A stretch of DNA of 64,000 nt from Euptelea pleiosperma. Its lineage: Eukaryota > Streptophyta > Magnoliopsida > Ranunculales > Eupteleaceae. Positions 1-10,304 of the stretch are shown in pieces. The notes below the pieces were generated by a model. That model was not told the origin of the DNA. It did no database searches and worked only from the letters and a program-made list of their open reading frames with translations. The position numbers were made by a program, and so were the translations under genes. The stretch covers positions 31,687,002 through 31,751,001 of the forward strand of contig CM068547.1 in NCBI GenBank assembly GCA_035048495.1. Reading direction: 5' to 3'. How positions within the stretch are numbered: the stretch's first letter is position 1; every line of letters starts with the position of its first letter.

Positions 1-663
1 TTAGACAGTGGGGACTCTTCAAGTCAGTTATCAGGAGTGACACTTTCAGAGGTCTCTCCAACTTCTGGGCATTCATATTTGCCATTGTCCTCGGGGTTTT
101 CAGGGATTCGTACCTCAGCTGCCATATCAGAGATTCAATCTCCCCCTGGTGTAGTAACAGACATGGTTACAACAGATCAATTGCCAGATATGAGTGTGTT
201 GGATGCAGTGCAAGAGGGGACCATCACTCCTTGCCAGGCAGACCTGGTGATGCCTGAGTTCCCTCAAGTACAAGAAATGGTGCCAGAAAGAAATGTGGTT
301 GGCATTCCTGGAGCTAATTATGGGAGTCCCGAGACAGGGAATGGTGGGTACATGGATCCCATGTGCGTGGGAGTCGATGAGACAATGCCCATAGAAACTA
401 ACAAGTTCTCACCTGATCCTGATATGGATATCTTGCTGGATGGGATCCCTAAGCTTCCAGGTATAAATGATGTCTTCTGGGAACAATTTCTCACAGCTAG
501 CCCACTCTCTGGGGACACAGATGAGATCGACTCAAGCACACTGGAAGGTGCTGCCAAGGAGGAAGTGCAGCCAGGGCTGGATAATGGATGGGATAAGGCT
601 CAGCATATGGACCAGCTTACCGAACAGATGTGGCTTCTTGCGTCGGAGACCAAAGTCGGGTGA
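1..663 (+). CDS. HSFA1-like: Heat stress transcription factor, class A1-like, 3' part
   Basis: This is the C-terminal activation part of a class A heat-shock factor, which trimerises and activates heat-stress genes in the nucleus. Frame 1 is open from the window edge to TGA at 661-663; the GTG at 37 is not a start, and the DNA-binding and HR-A/B domains lie outside. Visible landmarks are the AHA activator motif DVFWEQFLTA (469-498), preceded by an acidic stretch, and a terminal nuclear-export-like motif MDQLTEQMWLLAS (607-645). The order AHA then NES about 40 residues later, plus the flanking text ASPLSGDTDE, is typical of HsfA1 proteins. The usual Gly in the NES core (EQMGLL) is Trp here. 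The class A1 call is from remembered family motifs; the exact paralogue (a, b, d or e) cannot be decided. Confidence 0.9.
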   Translation, partial: LDSGDSSSQLSGVTLSEVSPTSGHSYLPLSSGFSGIRTSAAISEIQSPPGVVTDMVTTDQLPDMSVLDAVQEGTITPCQADLVMPEFPQVQEMVPERNVVGIPGANYGSPETGNGGYMDPMCVGVDETMPIETNKFSPDPDMDILLDGIPKLPGINDVFWEQFLTASPLSGDTDEIDSSTLEGAAKEEVQPGLDNGWDKAQHMDQLTEQMWLLASETKVG

Positions 664-1991
664 TCTTTGAGTCCTTGAAGGTAAAATCTTAGTACACGCT
701 ATACTATAGTCATCATTATCATCATCATCATGGTCATCTCTCATCTTGGACATACAAAGAGCAGCTAATAGATAAAATACCCCTCACCTGTCTTCACCTC
801 CCACCTATGGGAGTTTTCTTTTTCGCCTTCAACTTAATTTTTTTTTAAACCCAGCTTGATGCAAGGTAAATGAATTAAACAAGCATGGTTTTGTAAAAAG
901 ATCCCATTATGGGTGTTCTATATGATCCTTGTACGCGATGCTGCTGCTCAGGATGGATAGCTTTTGTCCACGAGGGATAACCACTGTAATAGAAGTCTCA
1001 GAAATTTCATTTTTGTAGTCCTTCCAAAATTCTAGATATATTGCTCATCTTTATTAATAATTGTTTTTGCTTGGTTAGTTTAAAATTTCTTTGAGGAGAT
1101 GCATGTGCACTTAAAAAGTTCATCCTCAATGAAGCATATCTCCGGCAGAGTACAAGGGGCCGACCGACCAGCTGATTGGTGTCACCTTTTGAATAACCCA
1201 CAAATCAGACTGAATGGTCCACATGGAGCTGCTAGTGCCCTCTTTGAGTAGTGATTATGACAAGGAAAATGATCAGGATGATGCGTTAAGAGTATCTTTG
1301 TCTCTAGGTTCTGACCGTTGGATTGTCTTTGAGATTTGTGCGGTGAATCCTGAGGACCAAGGGGATGATGGAGACAACCAACAGGTGTGATGATGGTAAC
1401 TCTGCCCTTCTGATAACTCTAACCAAACACTCTGCAGGGCCTGGCTCACTGTGATCTGGGCTTGAGCTGCAACTCTGCGCCGTCCTTTCGCTAATTTTTT
1501 GTCCTGTTCGCCAAAGTCTTAAAACAGTGCTGGCTTGGGCATAGTATGTTTAGCCCAAATGTCTTTATGATGCAACGGTTGGGCTTAAATGCACAATAAA
1601 TGGTCAAACTACATCTCATGAATAATGTACTTTCATTATCAAGAGGACCAAGGTTTAAAGGGGCTGTTACAATCCGTTACGATTTTTTCCATTGTAACGC
1701 ATGGGCAGGCATGGGAGAATGGTCCTAGTGCCGGGGAGTTGCCAGCTCCCACCGGAAGTTCATTGATATGGTTGAGCGAGGGAAGCGTTTATGCTTGGGC
1801 GGAGGCAGAAACTGCATGCAAGCCAGGTGATAAGTGGGGATGGGTGATGGAAGGTCTTCCCATCACTGGAGTAGCGCCCTCGTTCCTGGTTGATACAAAA
1901 GCCATACGCACACCAACTCTTAAAAGAACTCCACATTTCTTTTGATTCTCTGTTACCTAAGAAAACCCAAAAAAAAAAAAAAAGGCCCTAA
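664..1991. other. HSF 3' flank and intergenic DNA
   Basis: The first few hundred bases are presumably the HSF 3' UTR: an ATC/ATT microsatellite at about 711-730 and T-rich stretches. A 57-codon acidic open frame at 1216-1389 matches nothing I know and is not called as a gene. An A-run lies at 1968-1983. Confidence 0.4.
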
Positions 1992-2450
1992 AGGCCTGTT
2001 TGGAGGCCATTGCGGCGGGAAAATAAAATATTTGCGTGCGCTAATATTTGCCCTGAAAGAATATATAGCTGGGCGCACAAATTTGCCTGTTGCGGCGGGA
2101 AAAGATTTGATCACCTCCCCAATGAATAAATATTTTCACACCAAATAATGGGAAAATTTTATTTTATCATGGGAAAATCACTATTTTTAATAAAAATAAA
2201 TTTTTTCATATATAAAAAGATAAAAATGAGACTATTTGGATCCACTGACCTAATTTGTGGGTCCCACACTCAACTCATATTTGACTTTACTTTGATATAT
2301 GGGACCTACACAAATTGGAAGAAAATGAAGATAGCTAACATGTACCAAACGTGGCTAAATATTGATATGCACAAAAATTTAGCCAAGATAATATTTATCT
2401 TGCTAAATATTCACAGTTGGAACTCTTTTTCTCAAGTACCAAACTTGCCC
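1992..2450 (+). mobile_element. Tourist-like MITE (copy 1)
   Basis: The terminal inverted repeat starts AGGCCTGTTTGG and ends CCAAACTTGCCC, flanked on both sides by TAA (1989-1991 and 2451-2453). A 3-bp TAA duplication is the hallmark of PIF/Harbinger (Tourist) elements. The interior has motifs such as GGCGGGAAAA and repeated GCTAAATATT, shared in inverted orientation with the element at 34732-35275. It has no coding capacity and is about 459 bp. Confidence 0.75.
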
Positions 2451-2642
2451 TAAAATTCAAAATTTTGAATTTCAAATTTCCAATAAAATTTATAAAAGAA
2501 AATAATGGGTATTTTTTTAACAATTTTTTTCATACAATAACAGTCATTATTTTTGTTATATAAGCTTTAAAGTAAAGCATCGATTAAGAGTGAAAGCTTG
2601 GCTTTTAAGTAAAGTAACAATTAAAGTGAAACCAAGCTTTTA

Positions 2643-2960
2643 AGAGCAAGTCCAACCGGTCTCTATATCTTCAAATATAGCGATGCTTTTTTGAAATCCA
2701 ACTCCAACTGGTCTCTATATCCGCTTCCAAATTTGAATCCAGCCCCTCTATTTTTATTTGTGACTCCGAATATAGAGATCTCTACTCTTTGCCTCCAAAT
2801 ATAGAGATCTATTTTTTGCTTTTTTGAATTTTCATCTTTATCCTTTAAGTAACCTTTTGAAAAAAAATTAAATACATTTTGTGCTCTTTTTTAAATATCT
2901 TTTGGGTCTTTTTGATTCCATAGATGCTTTTTTGAAGATGGGCTGGTTGGAGCTCAACGC
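2643..2960 (+). mobile_element. Possible MITE (GAGCAAGTCCAACC type), degraded
   Basis: It begins with AGAGCAAGTCCAACCGGTCTC, contains repeated ATATAGAGATCT-like words, and ends near GGCTGGTTGGAGCTC, an imperfect inverted match to the start. Termini of this kind are known from plant Tourist-like MITEs. I could not identify a target duplication. Confidence 0.4.
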
Positions 2961-3009
2961 TGAAGGGTGTCTCCGTCTTCAAATTTGAATTTCGAAGCCA
3001 AAATTTGAA

Positions 3010-3680
3010 GACACTTAGAAAATAATGACCATTGCGTTATGAACCGTTTTAACGCTCATAAAATAATGGATGTTATTATTGTTATAATGTCCGCTTTTTT
3101 TGCGACGGTTATTTTATGAAAAAAATGACCATCATTTCCATTATAAATTTTATCGCTGTTGTTTTTTCTGTTATTTTTAATGTTTGCCCGTGCGTTACAA
3201 TTCGTTATAGTGGCCATTATAACCGAAAAACGGTAACGCTCCCAATCCATTATTCCGTTATAATGGCCCCCTTTTAAACCTAGGGCTAAACCATGGTTTA
3301 ATAAACGGCCATTATAACGAAATTAACGACCATTGTACTGGATTCAGACCTACCCTGTTACATTATGAACCATTATACCATTCAAAAAATAACGGCCATT
3401 ATAATGAAAATAACACCCATTATTTTATGGAAAAAGATTGTGCAAAAAAGACTGTTATTTCAGTTGTTTTCCGTTATTTTCCATTTTCTGTTATAGATTT
3501 TATTAAAAATTTAAAATTCAAAATTTGAGTTTTGGCGCCATTTTTTCCGTTATTTTTTATTTTCCATTTTCTCCCCTGTGGGTTACTATTCGTTTTAACG
3601 GCCGTTGTAACAGAAAAATGGTAACGTCCCTAGTCCGTTATACCGTTATAACGGCCCCTTTTAAACCCTGGGCTAAACAT
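3010..3680. repeat. GTTATAACGGCC-rich dispersed repeat, two tandem copies
   Basis: Repeated words such as CGTTATAATGGCC, CCATTATAACG and GTTATAACGGCC occur in both orientations, ending near GCTAAACCATGG. Two related blocks (about 3010-3310 and 3320-3680) lie head to tail. Related sequence recurs at 12845-12995 and 34300-34445, and GCCGTTATAAC forms the ends of the element at 43283-49294. It is probably a degraded DNA transposon family; class unknown. Confidence 0.5.
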
Positions 3681-3935
3681 CCATTTGGTCAGTGGCCCAG
3701 AGGGCACCGGTGAGTAAAAAAAAAATGGCTCTACCTACGCCTGGTTACAGTACGTCCTCTCTCTTTTTATATAGACTAGAGGGTAGGTGCGTCCAGAGCG
3801 TTTGCCAAAATCGGGTGCAAGTGGCTGAGATCCACCGTCCAATTCGGAGATAAGATCCCGGCCTTTCTTTATTGAATCTTATAAGAGTCGGGATAAGTGG
3901 GGAGACAATCACCGTCACTTGTTACATAGAAGATA

Positions 3936-4267
3936 CAGGTTAAGCTTCTATCACTTCTGGGTTGCAGTTCTGGGGCACTCCTCACTGTAGGGGTTTTTTT
4001 TTTCTTTTTTTTTCTCAAACTCATTCATGGTAAGCTTTCTTCTTCTTCTTTTTATTTTTTATTTTTGGGGGGTATCTGCCCATGCTATGCTCTTTTGCAA
4101 GTTGTTATTGTCTGTTAGTATATTTGAGATTTTGTGAGGTTAATTTTAGTGAGAAAAGGTTTATATAATTCTGGATCTCAAAGCACAGTTCGAATCATCA
4201 CAAAGATACAGTAGTAGCTTTCAAAACGGATTTTCTCAAAACAAATCGCTCTCAAAGGTGAGATAAA
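3936..4267 (+). other. Candidate 5' exon of B3 gene copy 1 (ATG then splice donor)
   Basis: The stretch GGGTTGCAGTTCTGGGGCACTCC, an intervening pyrimidine-rich run and TCATTCATG followed by GTAAGC (ATG 4027-4029, donor 4030) is repeated at 14262-14500 in the same position relative to the downstream B3 exons. An ATG codon directly followed by a canonical donor in both copies suggests a first exon that ends after the start codon. Phase 0 agrees with the phase-0 start of the exon at 10305. That the two are spliced together is an inference; transcript evidence would decide. Confidence 0.35.
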
Positions 4268-4598
4268 TGTCTGATCCCTTTTGGAAGACAAGAGTTATTT
4301 TGAAAGTAGAATAGGAAGCTAATTAGATTTAATTGGCAAATTTAATTGATATGGGTATCCCTGGAAGTGCTAGAAAAAAAACTATTATAAATAAGAGAGT
4401 TGGGTTAGGGAGAAAGGAAGGAGGAAGAGATTCTGAGTTTTAATGGAGGTTTTTCCTCCCTCGAAGAGGTTGGCCCCTTTGAAGTGCTCACATAAAAAAA
4501 GTTAGTTTATTTTGGTTTATTTGTAAAATGTGGTATCAAAGCACTTTCCTCGGCTGAAGATTGTTGTTTCAGGGGAAGAGTGGAATGTTGTGATTGTG

Positions 4599-4778
4599 AA
4601 ACAACCATTTACCCCAAAAGATCGACATGTTAGGGAAAGGCGAAACAACTATGTATACTAACGGGTCGTCGGGCCAACACAATACGTGCGTAGGAAGTGT
4701 TGGCCCGACGACCTGTTGGTATACATAGTTGTTTCGCCTTTCCCTAACAGGTCGATCTTTTGGGGTAAATGGTTGTTT
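4599..4778. repeat. Long near-perfect hairpin (82-bp arms)
   Basis: Arms 4599-4680 and 4697-4778 are inverted repeats with three differences over 82 bp, separated by a 16-bp loop. Each arm is the 3' part of a TRIM LTR, so this is an inverted partial LTR joined to the 5' LTR of the TRIM annotated at 4697-4925. Confidence 0.9.
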
Positions 4779-4925
4779 TACATGGTATCAGAGCCTTAAG
4801 GACTGGGAGGTCGTGGGTTCAAGTCTCTAGCGGAGTGTATTCCCGCTGAGGGGAGTGTTAGCGGATGATGTGTTCCCGCGCACGTATTGTGTTGGCCCGA
4901 CGACCTGTTGGTATACATAGTTGTC
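4697..4925 (+). mobile_element. Minimal TRIM retrotransposon, truncated at both LTRs
   Basis: The 3' part of the 5' LTR ends in TACA at 4782 and is followed with no gap by a tRNA-Met primer site TGGTATCAGAGCC (4783-4795). The internal domain is 73 bp (4783-4855), ends in polypurine GAGGGGAG (4848-4855), and the 3' LTR begins with TG at 4856. That LTR stops at about 4925, missing its last 50 bases. The overlap of the two partial LTRs implies a full LTR of about 120 bp. The internal domain also contains GGTCGTGGGTTCAAGTC, resembling a tRNA T-arm or Pol III B box. It is inserted in the family A element, whose sequence resumes after it. Confidence 0.75.
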
Positions 4926-5273
4926 GAAGATTGTGCTTAACGGATGATTTTAGACATTAATCAACCTTAAGGACAAGGTTCTTTTAAGGGGTGGAGTGTT
5001 ATGATCCCCTTTTTTATGGCAAACTTATTCAAAAAGTAGAATAGGAATTTAACTATGACTGAATAAATTCAGTCAGATTTGATTGTGATTTAATTGATGT
5101 AATTTTGCTTGTAAGTGCTAGAAAAACTTATAAATAAGAGAGTTGGTTAGGGAGAAAAGAAGGAAAAGATATATGAATTCTAGAAGAGGCATTATAAGGA
5201 TGTTGGCCCGCTTGAAGTGGCCGTATCAATAAAATTATGTTAGTTAATGTTTCTTTTATTTTATTAACTTTCA

Positions 5274-7640
5274 GGTTAGTAAAAATATTCATCTTCTCCC
5301 CCGTGTTCTTTTTTTGTGTAGAAAATCAATAATGTCTCAAATTCCATACTAAAATATTTGACGCTAGAAGATGGCGTCAAGCACAGAGAAGAACAATAAT
5401 GGAGAAAACGTGAAGAGAAGAGAAAGAGAAGATTTCTCTGATGGGTTATTTTGTTACCCACTCAAGAAAATATATCCTATACTTATAATAATGTCTTGTG
5501 TACAATTACAGTAAGATTAGGCAAGTAAGGAAGAAAGGTAAAATAGAAACATTCTACAAAAGGAATTATCCTTTAGCTATTATCTAAAAGGCAAAGTCTT
5601 GGTGTGCAATTTATTCTCTTTCCTTCTGTAGAGATTCTTTGTGCCAGAAATTGTAAGTTTCTTGAGAGGGATTATTCCTGATTGAAAGCAATCTCTTGGT
5701 TGTCTAATGAGAGATACTTTCCTCAATTGTCTGGAGGATATTCTCTGAAGTTCTTTGATTGGATATGATAAATGTGACAATATTCTCTTGGAGTATCCTT
5801 GCCATTCTTGGAGATCTTGTGTTAATGAGTGTCACAATGATTGTAATTGGTTGACCATGGTGACATGGCACACGACATGGCCATGCCTTGTGGGGTGTGC
5901 ATGGGCTATGCATTGTCATGCACGTGAGAGCATTAACACATACTTGACATTAAGATCTAAAAAGAAGACGCTGTCTAATGTTGATTTTTTGAGATGAATT
6001 GTTCATAGGTAGATCTTAGATTTAAACTAAATCCAGAAAGAAGAGTATATCAGGGATTTGGGCACACCATGGAACCTGCATATGGGTGATCGTTTGAGGA
6101 TATGCACATTCTACTAAACAGTCATTTTCCTTGAAGCAAAAAAGATGTAGAGGAAAAGAAATGCAAAAGTGTCCCATGACTTTCAAGTGCAGTAACCTCT
6201 CAGAACAGCTAAAAATCCTTTCCACTAACATTATCGGTAGCAGTAGCTTTTAATATCTTGACTGAGTGACTTGGCGAGCCCACTTGATTCAGTTAGGGCT
6301 TAGATCGATTTGGGTGGTTAACTCAGTTTTTAACACCACACGAATGTTTGATTGACTATCGAAATAAATATTCAGTGGGTACTGGCCCAATTTGATTATA
6401 TATATGGCAACTTGTAAATTCGGACTTTACCATAAGCTTTTTAAACTCTCGAAACTTAATCAGTTTCCTGACTTGGTTTTGGATTGAACTAGGAATGGGG
6501 GCTTATCAAGTCCAAGTGCCGAAGAATCTGTTTACATGGATGAGGGAGTAGGAAACAGATATCGATTCTATGAATATCTATAGAAGATTGACGTGTGCTT
6601 TCATAAATCTAGGACAGACAGATGTATCCGTTAGTAGATATATATGGATTCAGGTGTACTTTGTCTTTTTATTCATTTCTTGTCAGTTGTAGCCTATGAG
6701 GGCATAACTGACAGTGTAAAGCTTATTAGTATAAACATGAAGTGTTAAGGTTATAGATCTAACCTAATGTTTTCTTGCACTCTCTCATCTCTCTTCTTTT
6801 GCCCTTCCCCTTCTCTTTTCTTCTTCCTCCTTCCTATCTTGGTATCAGATTGGATATCTATCATCTTGTACTCCTCTTCTAGCATTCTCTTAGACATTGC
6901 TAGCTTCATCAGCTGTATAAATGAGGTCAGCAATAGCACAGGCCTAGGGAGAATGTTCTTGAAGAGAGAAAAAAGAATAACTCTCCAAAGATTTGAGTGT
7001 AGGAGAATTGTGGAGTGTTAAGAGATTTGAATGTATGGGGATTTTCTTTCGCCTTTGAAACGTCTTGCAGAAGAAAATACCTTAATCCTCATTTTCTTTG
7101 ATTCTTCATTTCTCTTTCTCTCATGGCAACACATTTTCAAAGAAGCCTAAAAAAGAGCTTTTTGTGAGTGATTAAAGTTTTTCCTGAGAAATCTGCACAA
7201 TTCTATATGGTTACTGCATCCAAGATGTTTCCTGATTATTGAATCTGGCTAGTAAAATCTAGGTCTCATTCACAATCTTGGTAAGCTGACAGAACCAAAC
7301 GTCCTGACCAAGACGGAATGAGTTATTGGAAAAAAATGTTTTCATATAGAAAGATACAAATATACATTACATTAAATGATTATAATACTTAATTAAGCTA
7401 AAAATGTTGTTTAGCTTTATATGTGTTATAAAAGAAATTACAGTTTTGGTATAGACGATATATATCAGTTGTTTTGTCTTGGTACACCTTATTGGATTGA
7501 GATGGAATGAAACTTTGAGCCATGTGTAGGACAAGTTATAGTTATTGCATCTGAGACGAGTTTCTAGCCATTGTGTCCAAGACATATCTTGGTTACTGCA
7601 CCTAGAACAGTTCCTGGTTACTGCATCTAGGACAGTTCCT
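5274..7640. other. Intronic/intergenic DNA without recognisable gene
   Basis: No family-level match was seen in any frame. Short open frames at 5704-5997 and 6767-7021 have no domain I recognise. If the B3 gene model is right, this is part of its first intron. Confidence 0.4.
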
Positions 7641-7642
7641 GT

Positions 7643-8222
7643 GACTAAGTCAATTATTGTGGCTTCTTAAATAGCTCTTGCTGGTTTCATAGTTACAGCA
7701 GATTCTCTTCCTATGAAGTTTTCCATTTCAGAAAGTAAGAACCAAGTGGTTATTGCAATTTGCACCTAGGACAATTCTTTCTTTACCCCTCTGACATTTC
7801 CTATTTATTGCACCTAGGATGGTTCCTAGTTATTGCATCTAGGACAGTTCTTGGTTACTGCAACCAGGATAATTCTTTTGACTAAGTCAGTTCATATGGC
7901 TTCTTCAACAGCCACTGCGGGTTTTGTAGTTACTGCTTCCTCCCTTCCTTTGGAGATATCCATATCAGAAGGCAAGAACCAAGTGGTCACTGCACCGAGT
8001 ATACTTTCTGTTCTACCCCTAAGACCTTTCCTATTTACTGCACCTAGTATAGTTCTTAGTTACCGCGTCCAAGACAGTTTTTGGTTACTGCATTTGGGAT
8101 TGTTTTTCATTCCTTCGATTAATTCAGTCCTATGGCTTCTTCAAAAGCTTTTGCGGGTTTCATAGTTACTGCAGATTACCTTCCTATGGAGATTTCCACC
8201 TCAGAAAGTAGGAACCAAGTGG
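7643..8222 (+). repeat. Three diverged tandem units of about 237 bp
   Basis: Units begin near 7643, 7880 and 8117 with GACTAAGTCA/GATTAATTCA followed by TGGCTTCTTNAANAGC, TTTCATAGTTACTGC and CAGAAAGTAAGAACCAAGTGGT. In the second unit this reads MASSTATAGFVVTA, like the N-terminus of a copia gag. The unit is therefore probably a gag start plus upstream leader, tandemly multiplied in front of the gag remnant at 8223-8820. Confidence 0.7.
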
Positions 8223-8820
8223 TTCTGGGCATTGGACAGTGATTGCTCTACATTCCTAATCACTACATTTCAGTTGAAGGGAAAAAATTATCTAGCGTCA
8301 TCTTGTTCTGTTACTTCGTTTACTGGAGGAAAATAAAAGTTGTGTTATAGTACTGGAAAAATGAAGGAGCCTCCTCAAGATGGTCCGACATATTATAAGT
8401 GGGAGCTGGAGAACTACATTGCTATGACTGGCTCCTTCATTCTCTGGAGCCACATATTAACAGAAGTTTTTATTTTCTTGGGACTGCAAAAATAGGATTT
8501 TTCTACGAGTTCTTATTCACCGCAGAGGAATGCTACTTGGGCATTTTAACCATATCGGGAAATTGCAATATTTAAGCAAGGCGAAATACCCTTGCAGAAT
8601 ATTATGCAACAATACTGAATTGTATAAAGAACCGAGTTTTATGATCCATTTGCGTTTGTGTGCAAGATATTGAGGCACAACAAAAGAGTTTGGAGACCAG
8701 ATAGAATATTGGTTGATTACATGATCTCAATCCTGAGTATGATCAACACGTGTACAGATTTTGTCTCAAGAGACCTTCTATTGCTATTCAGTCTTTTTAT
8801 TATCTAGGAGGACGTGAGTC
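8223..8820 (+). pseudogene. Ty1/copia gag remnant (copy 1)
   Basis: In shifting frames the sequence encodes pieces resembling the copia gag UBN2 region: a KGKNYLAWSSSV-like start, PTYYKWELENYIAMT, an FLGTAK piece and an LAEYY-like piece. Several frameshifts and stops interrupt it, so it is dead. A second copy, from the middle of the region on, is at 27150-27480 and is part of the locus duplication. Recognition rests on remembered gag motifs, not an alignment. Confidence 0.6.
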
Positions 8821-8859
8821 TTGTTATAAATCCTCTTCTAAGCGCTATAGGAGATAGTA

Positions 8860-10304
8860 CTTCTTCAACCTGATCCAACCCGACCTAATCTGACCCAATC
8901 TGAGTTGGGTATGGCTTGATTGATGAGTAGGTTAGGTTGAGCACCTTAGGCCCAAGCTCGAGTTGGGTTGGACTTGGTTGGCCTCCAACCCTACCCAACC
9001 TGGCCAAGGTGCACCCCCGGTGCACCTCTGTCGTGTGGTGGGGGAAAATGTTGAACCTCTTCATCCACTGTCTTATTGCAGATCGTGTTGGTGTCTTTTC
9101 CTAAGTTCTTTAACTGCATGTGCTTTGTCTGAGAGTATTCTAAGTTATTCTCTTCAAGTCCTTTTCTACTACAAAGAACAATTATTCTATGGCCATATAA
9201 TAGGATATCTTGAAGGAAAGCAACAACCACATTTTTGGACACAAACCTTTGAGGTAGCAAGTTAGGCGATATAATTAAAGGGTGCATTATCTATTGGGTT
9301 CGTCCATGGATGGAGTTCTTCCTTTACCCTTGATTCTATGTAGAAGTTGGAATTCCATTGTAGACACTAGGGAGGTCTAGCACAAAGGAGCAGCAAGCAG
9401 GTAACACTTCCACCGTGCTCTTGCAAATTATCTTTCAATGACAACCCTCTTTGGTGACATGGGGGTTGCTAGCTTATGTGCGTCCTTGTAGACAACAGGG
9501 AGTCTATTCTCTTACCTTCATTTTTTTGGGTCCAAACGAGATCTCTAAGATGAAGGTCCTAGCCGTTCGCCCTGTCTGCTTTTGTTCTTGAGTGATTCTT
9601 CTCTTAGATTTTGTTGGGTGCAAGTGGGCTGACATTCTAATAAGGGGAAGATCTTAGCACCTCTGCTGGGAATCATATCAAAGTCGAAGGAATGTCCTGC
9701 TTTTTTTTTCCTGTTCCAGATGAGGTCTCCATATCTGATAAGGAGATTAGAGAAGGTCCTATTAATCTTATAAGGAATAAAATTAATTGTGATCTTGTTG
9801 CCTGCCTGCTCATGATCGAGCTGATTCTATGGACGTGATTTATTGGATGTGGGTTCCCATACAAACCATGGGATAGATGGACTTAGAGAGATCCAAGACT
9901 TGTGCAACAGAACACACACACACAGTTTAGGGAGAAAAGGAAACTTAGGTACATTTCTTCACGTTTATACGTAGATTATCATTGGTTTCATGTTTACGGG
10001 ACAGGATTTTTTTTTCATACTAAAAATGATGTGCATAAATTTCCATGCATGCATTTCCTGTAAATTTCTGCATTTTAATTCTGAAAAAAAAGGACTTGAG
10101 AGACCTCTAGAATCTGATAGTGACAAATTAGCTTGAAGTCATGTCTTTGACATAGGTGGGATGCCTCAAACACTTGAAGAATCCACTTTTTGATTGGCCA
10201 ATTTTTTGCAATTTTTTATGATTCTCTTGCTTGCTTGATTATATAAATCTAAGCATCTTAGTTAGCCAAAACAAAATAAAATAATTTTGAGTATATTTTT
10301 GCAG
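8860..10304. other. Repeat-rich flank upstream of B3 copy 1
   Basis: A GGGTTGGG/CCAACCC-rich segment (about 8870-9020) and the tract at 9540-9900 (AAGATCTTAGCACCTCTGCTGGGAATCATAT and following) both recur upstream of B3 copy 2 (28272-28560 and 29670-30170). From about 10130 the sequence matches 30590 onward. A short AC run lies at 9913-9924. No gene was seen. Confidence 0.5.

Larger units (their letters stand above)
4268..5273 (+). mobile_element. Small LTR element, family A (copy 1), with a nested TRIM
   Basis: The 5' LTR runs about 4268-4529 and the 3' LTR 4997-5273. Both begin TGT..TGATCCC and share AAGTAGAATAGGAA and TTATAAATAAGAGAGTTGG. A tRNA-Met-type primer site TGGTATCAAAGC follows the 5' LTR at 4531, and a purine-rich AAGGGGTGGAG precedes the 3' LTR. 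Excluding the TRIM nested at about 4599-4925, the internal part is only some 140 bp and non-coding, so the element is non-autonomous. The same element in the duplicated locus is at 14501-14668 plus 24451-27125. Confidence 0.75.

Noticed and set aside
1216..1389. 57-codon acidic open frame downstream of the HSF gene
   Set aside because: No family resemblance, short, and lies within or just after the presumed 3' UTR.
4796..4840. tRNA-like T-arm word GGTCGTGGGTTCAAGTC
   Set aside because: No acceptor, D or anticodon arm can be folded around it; it lies between the primer site and polypurine tract of the TRIM, so it is not called as a tRNA gene.
5704..5997. Overlapping open frames on both strands
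   Set aside because: No similarity to known families, not conserved in the second copy of the locus.
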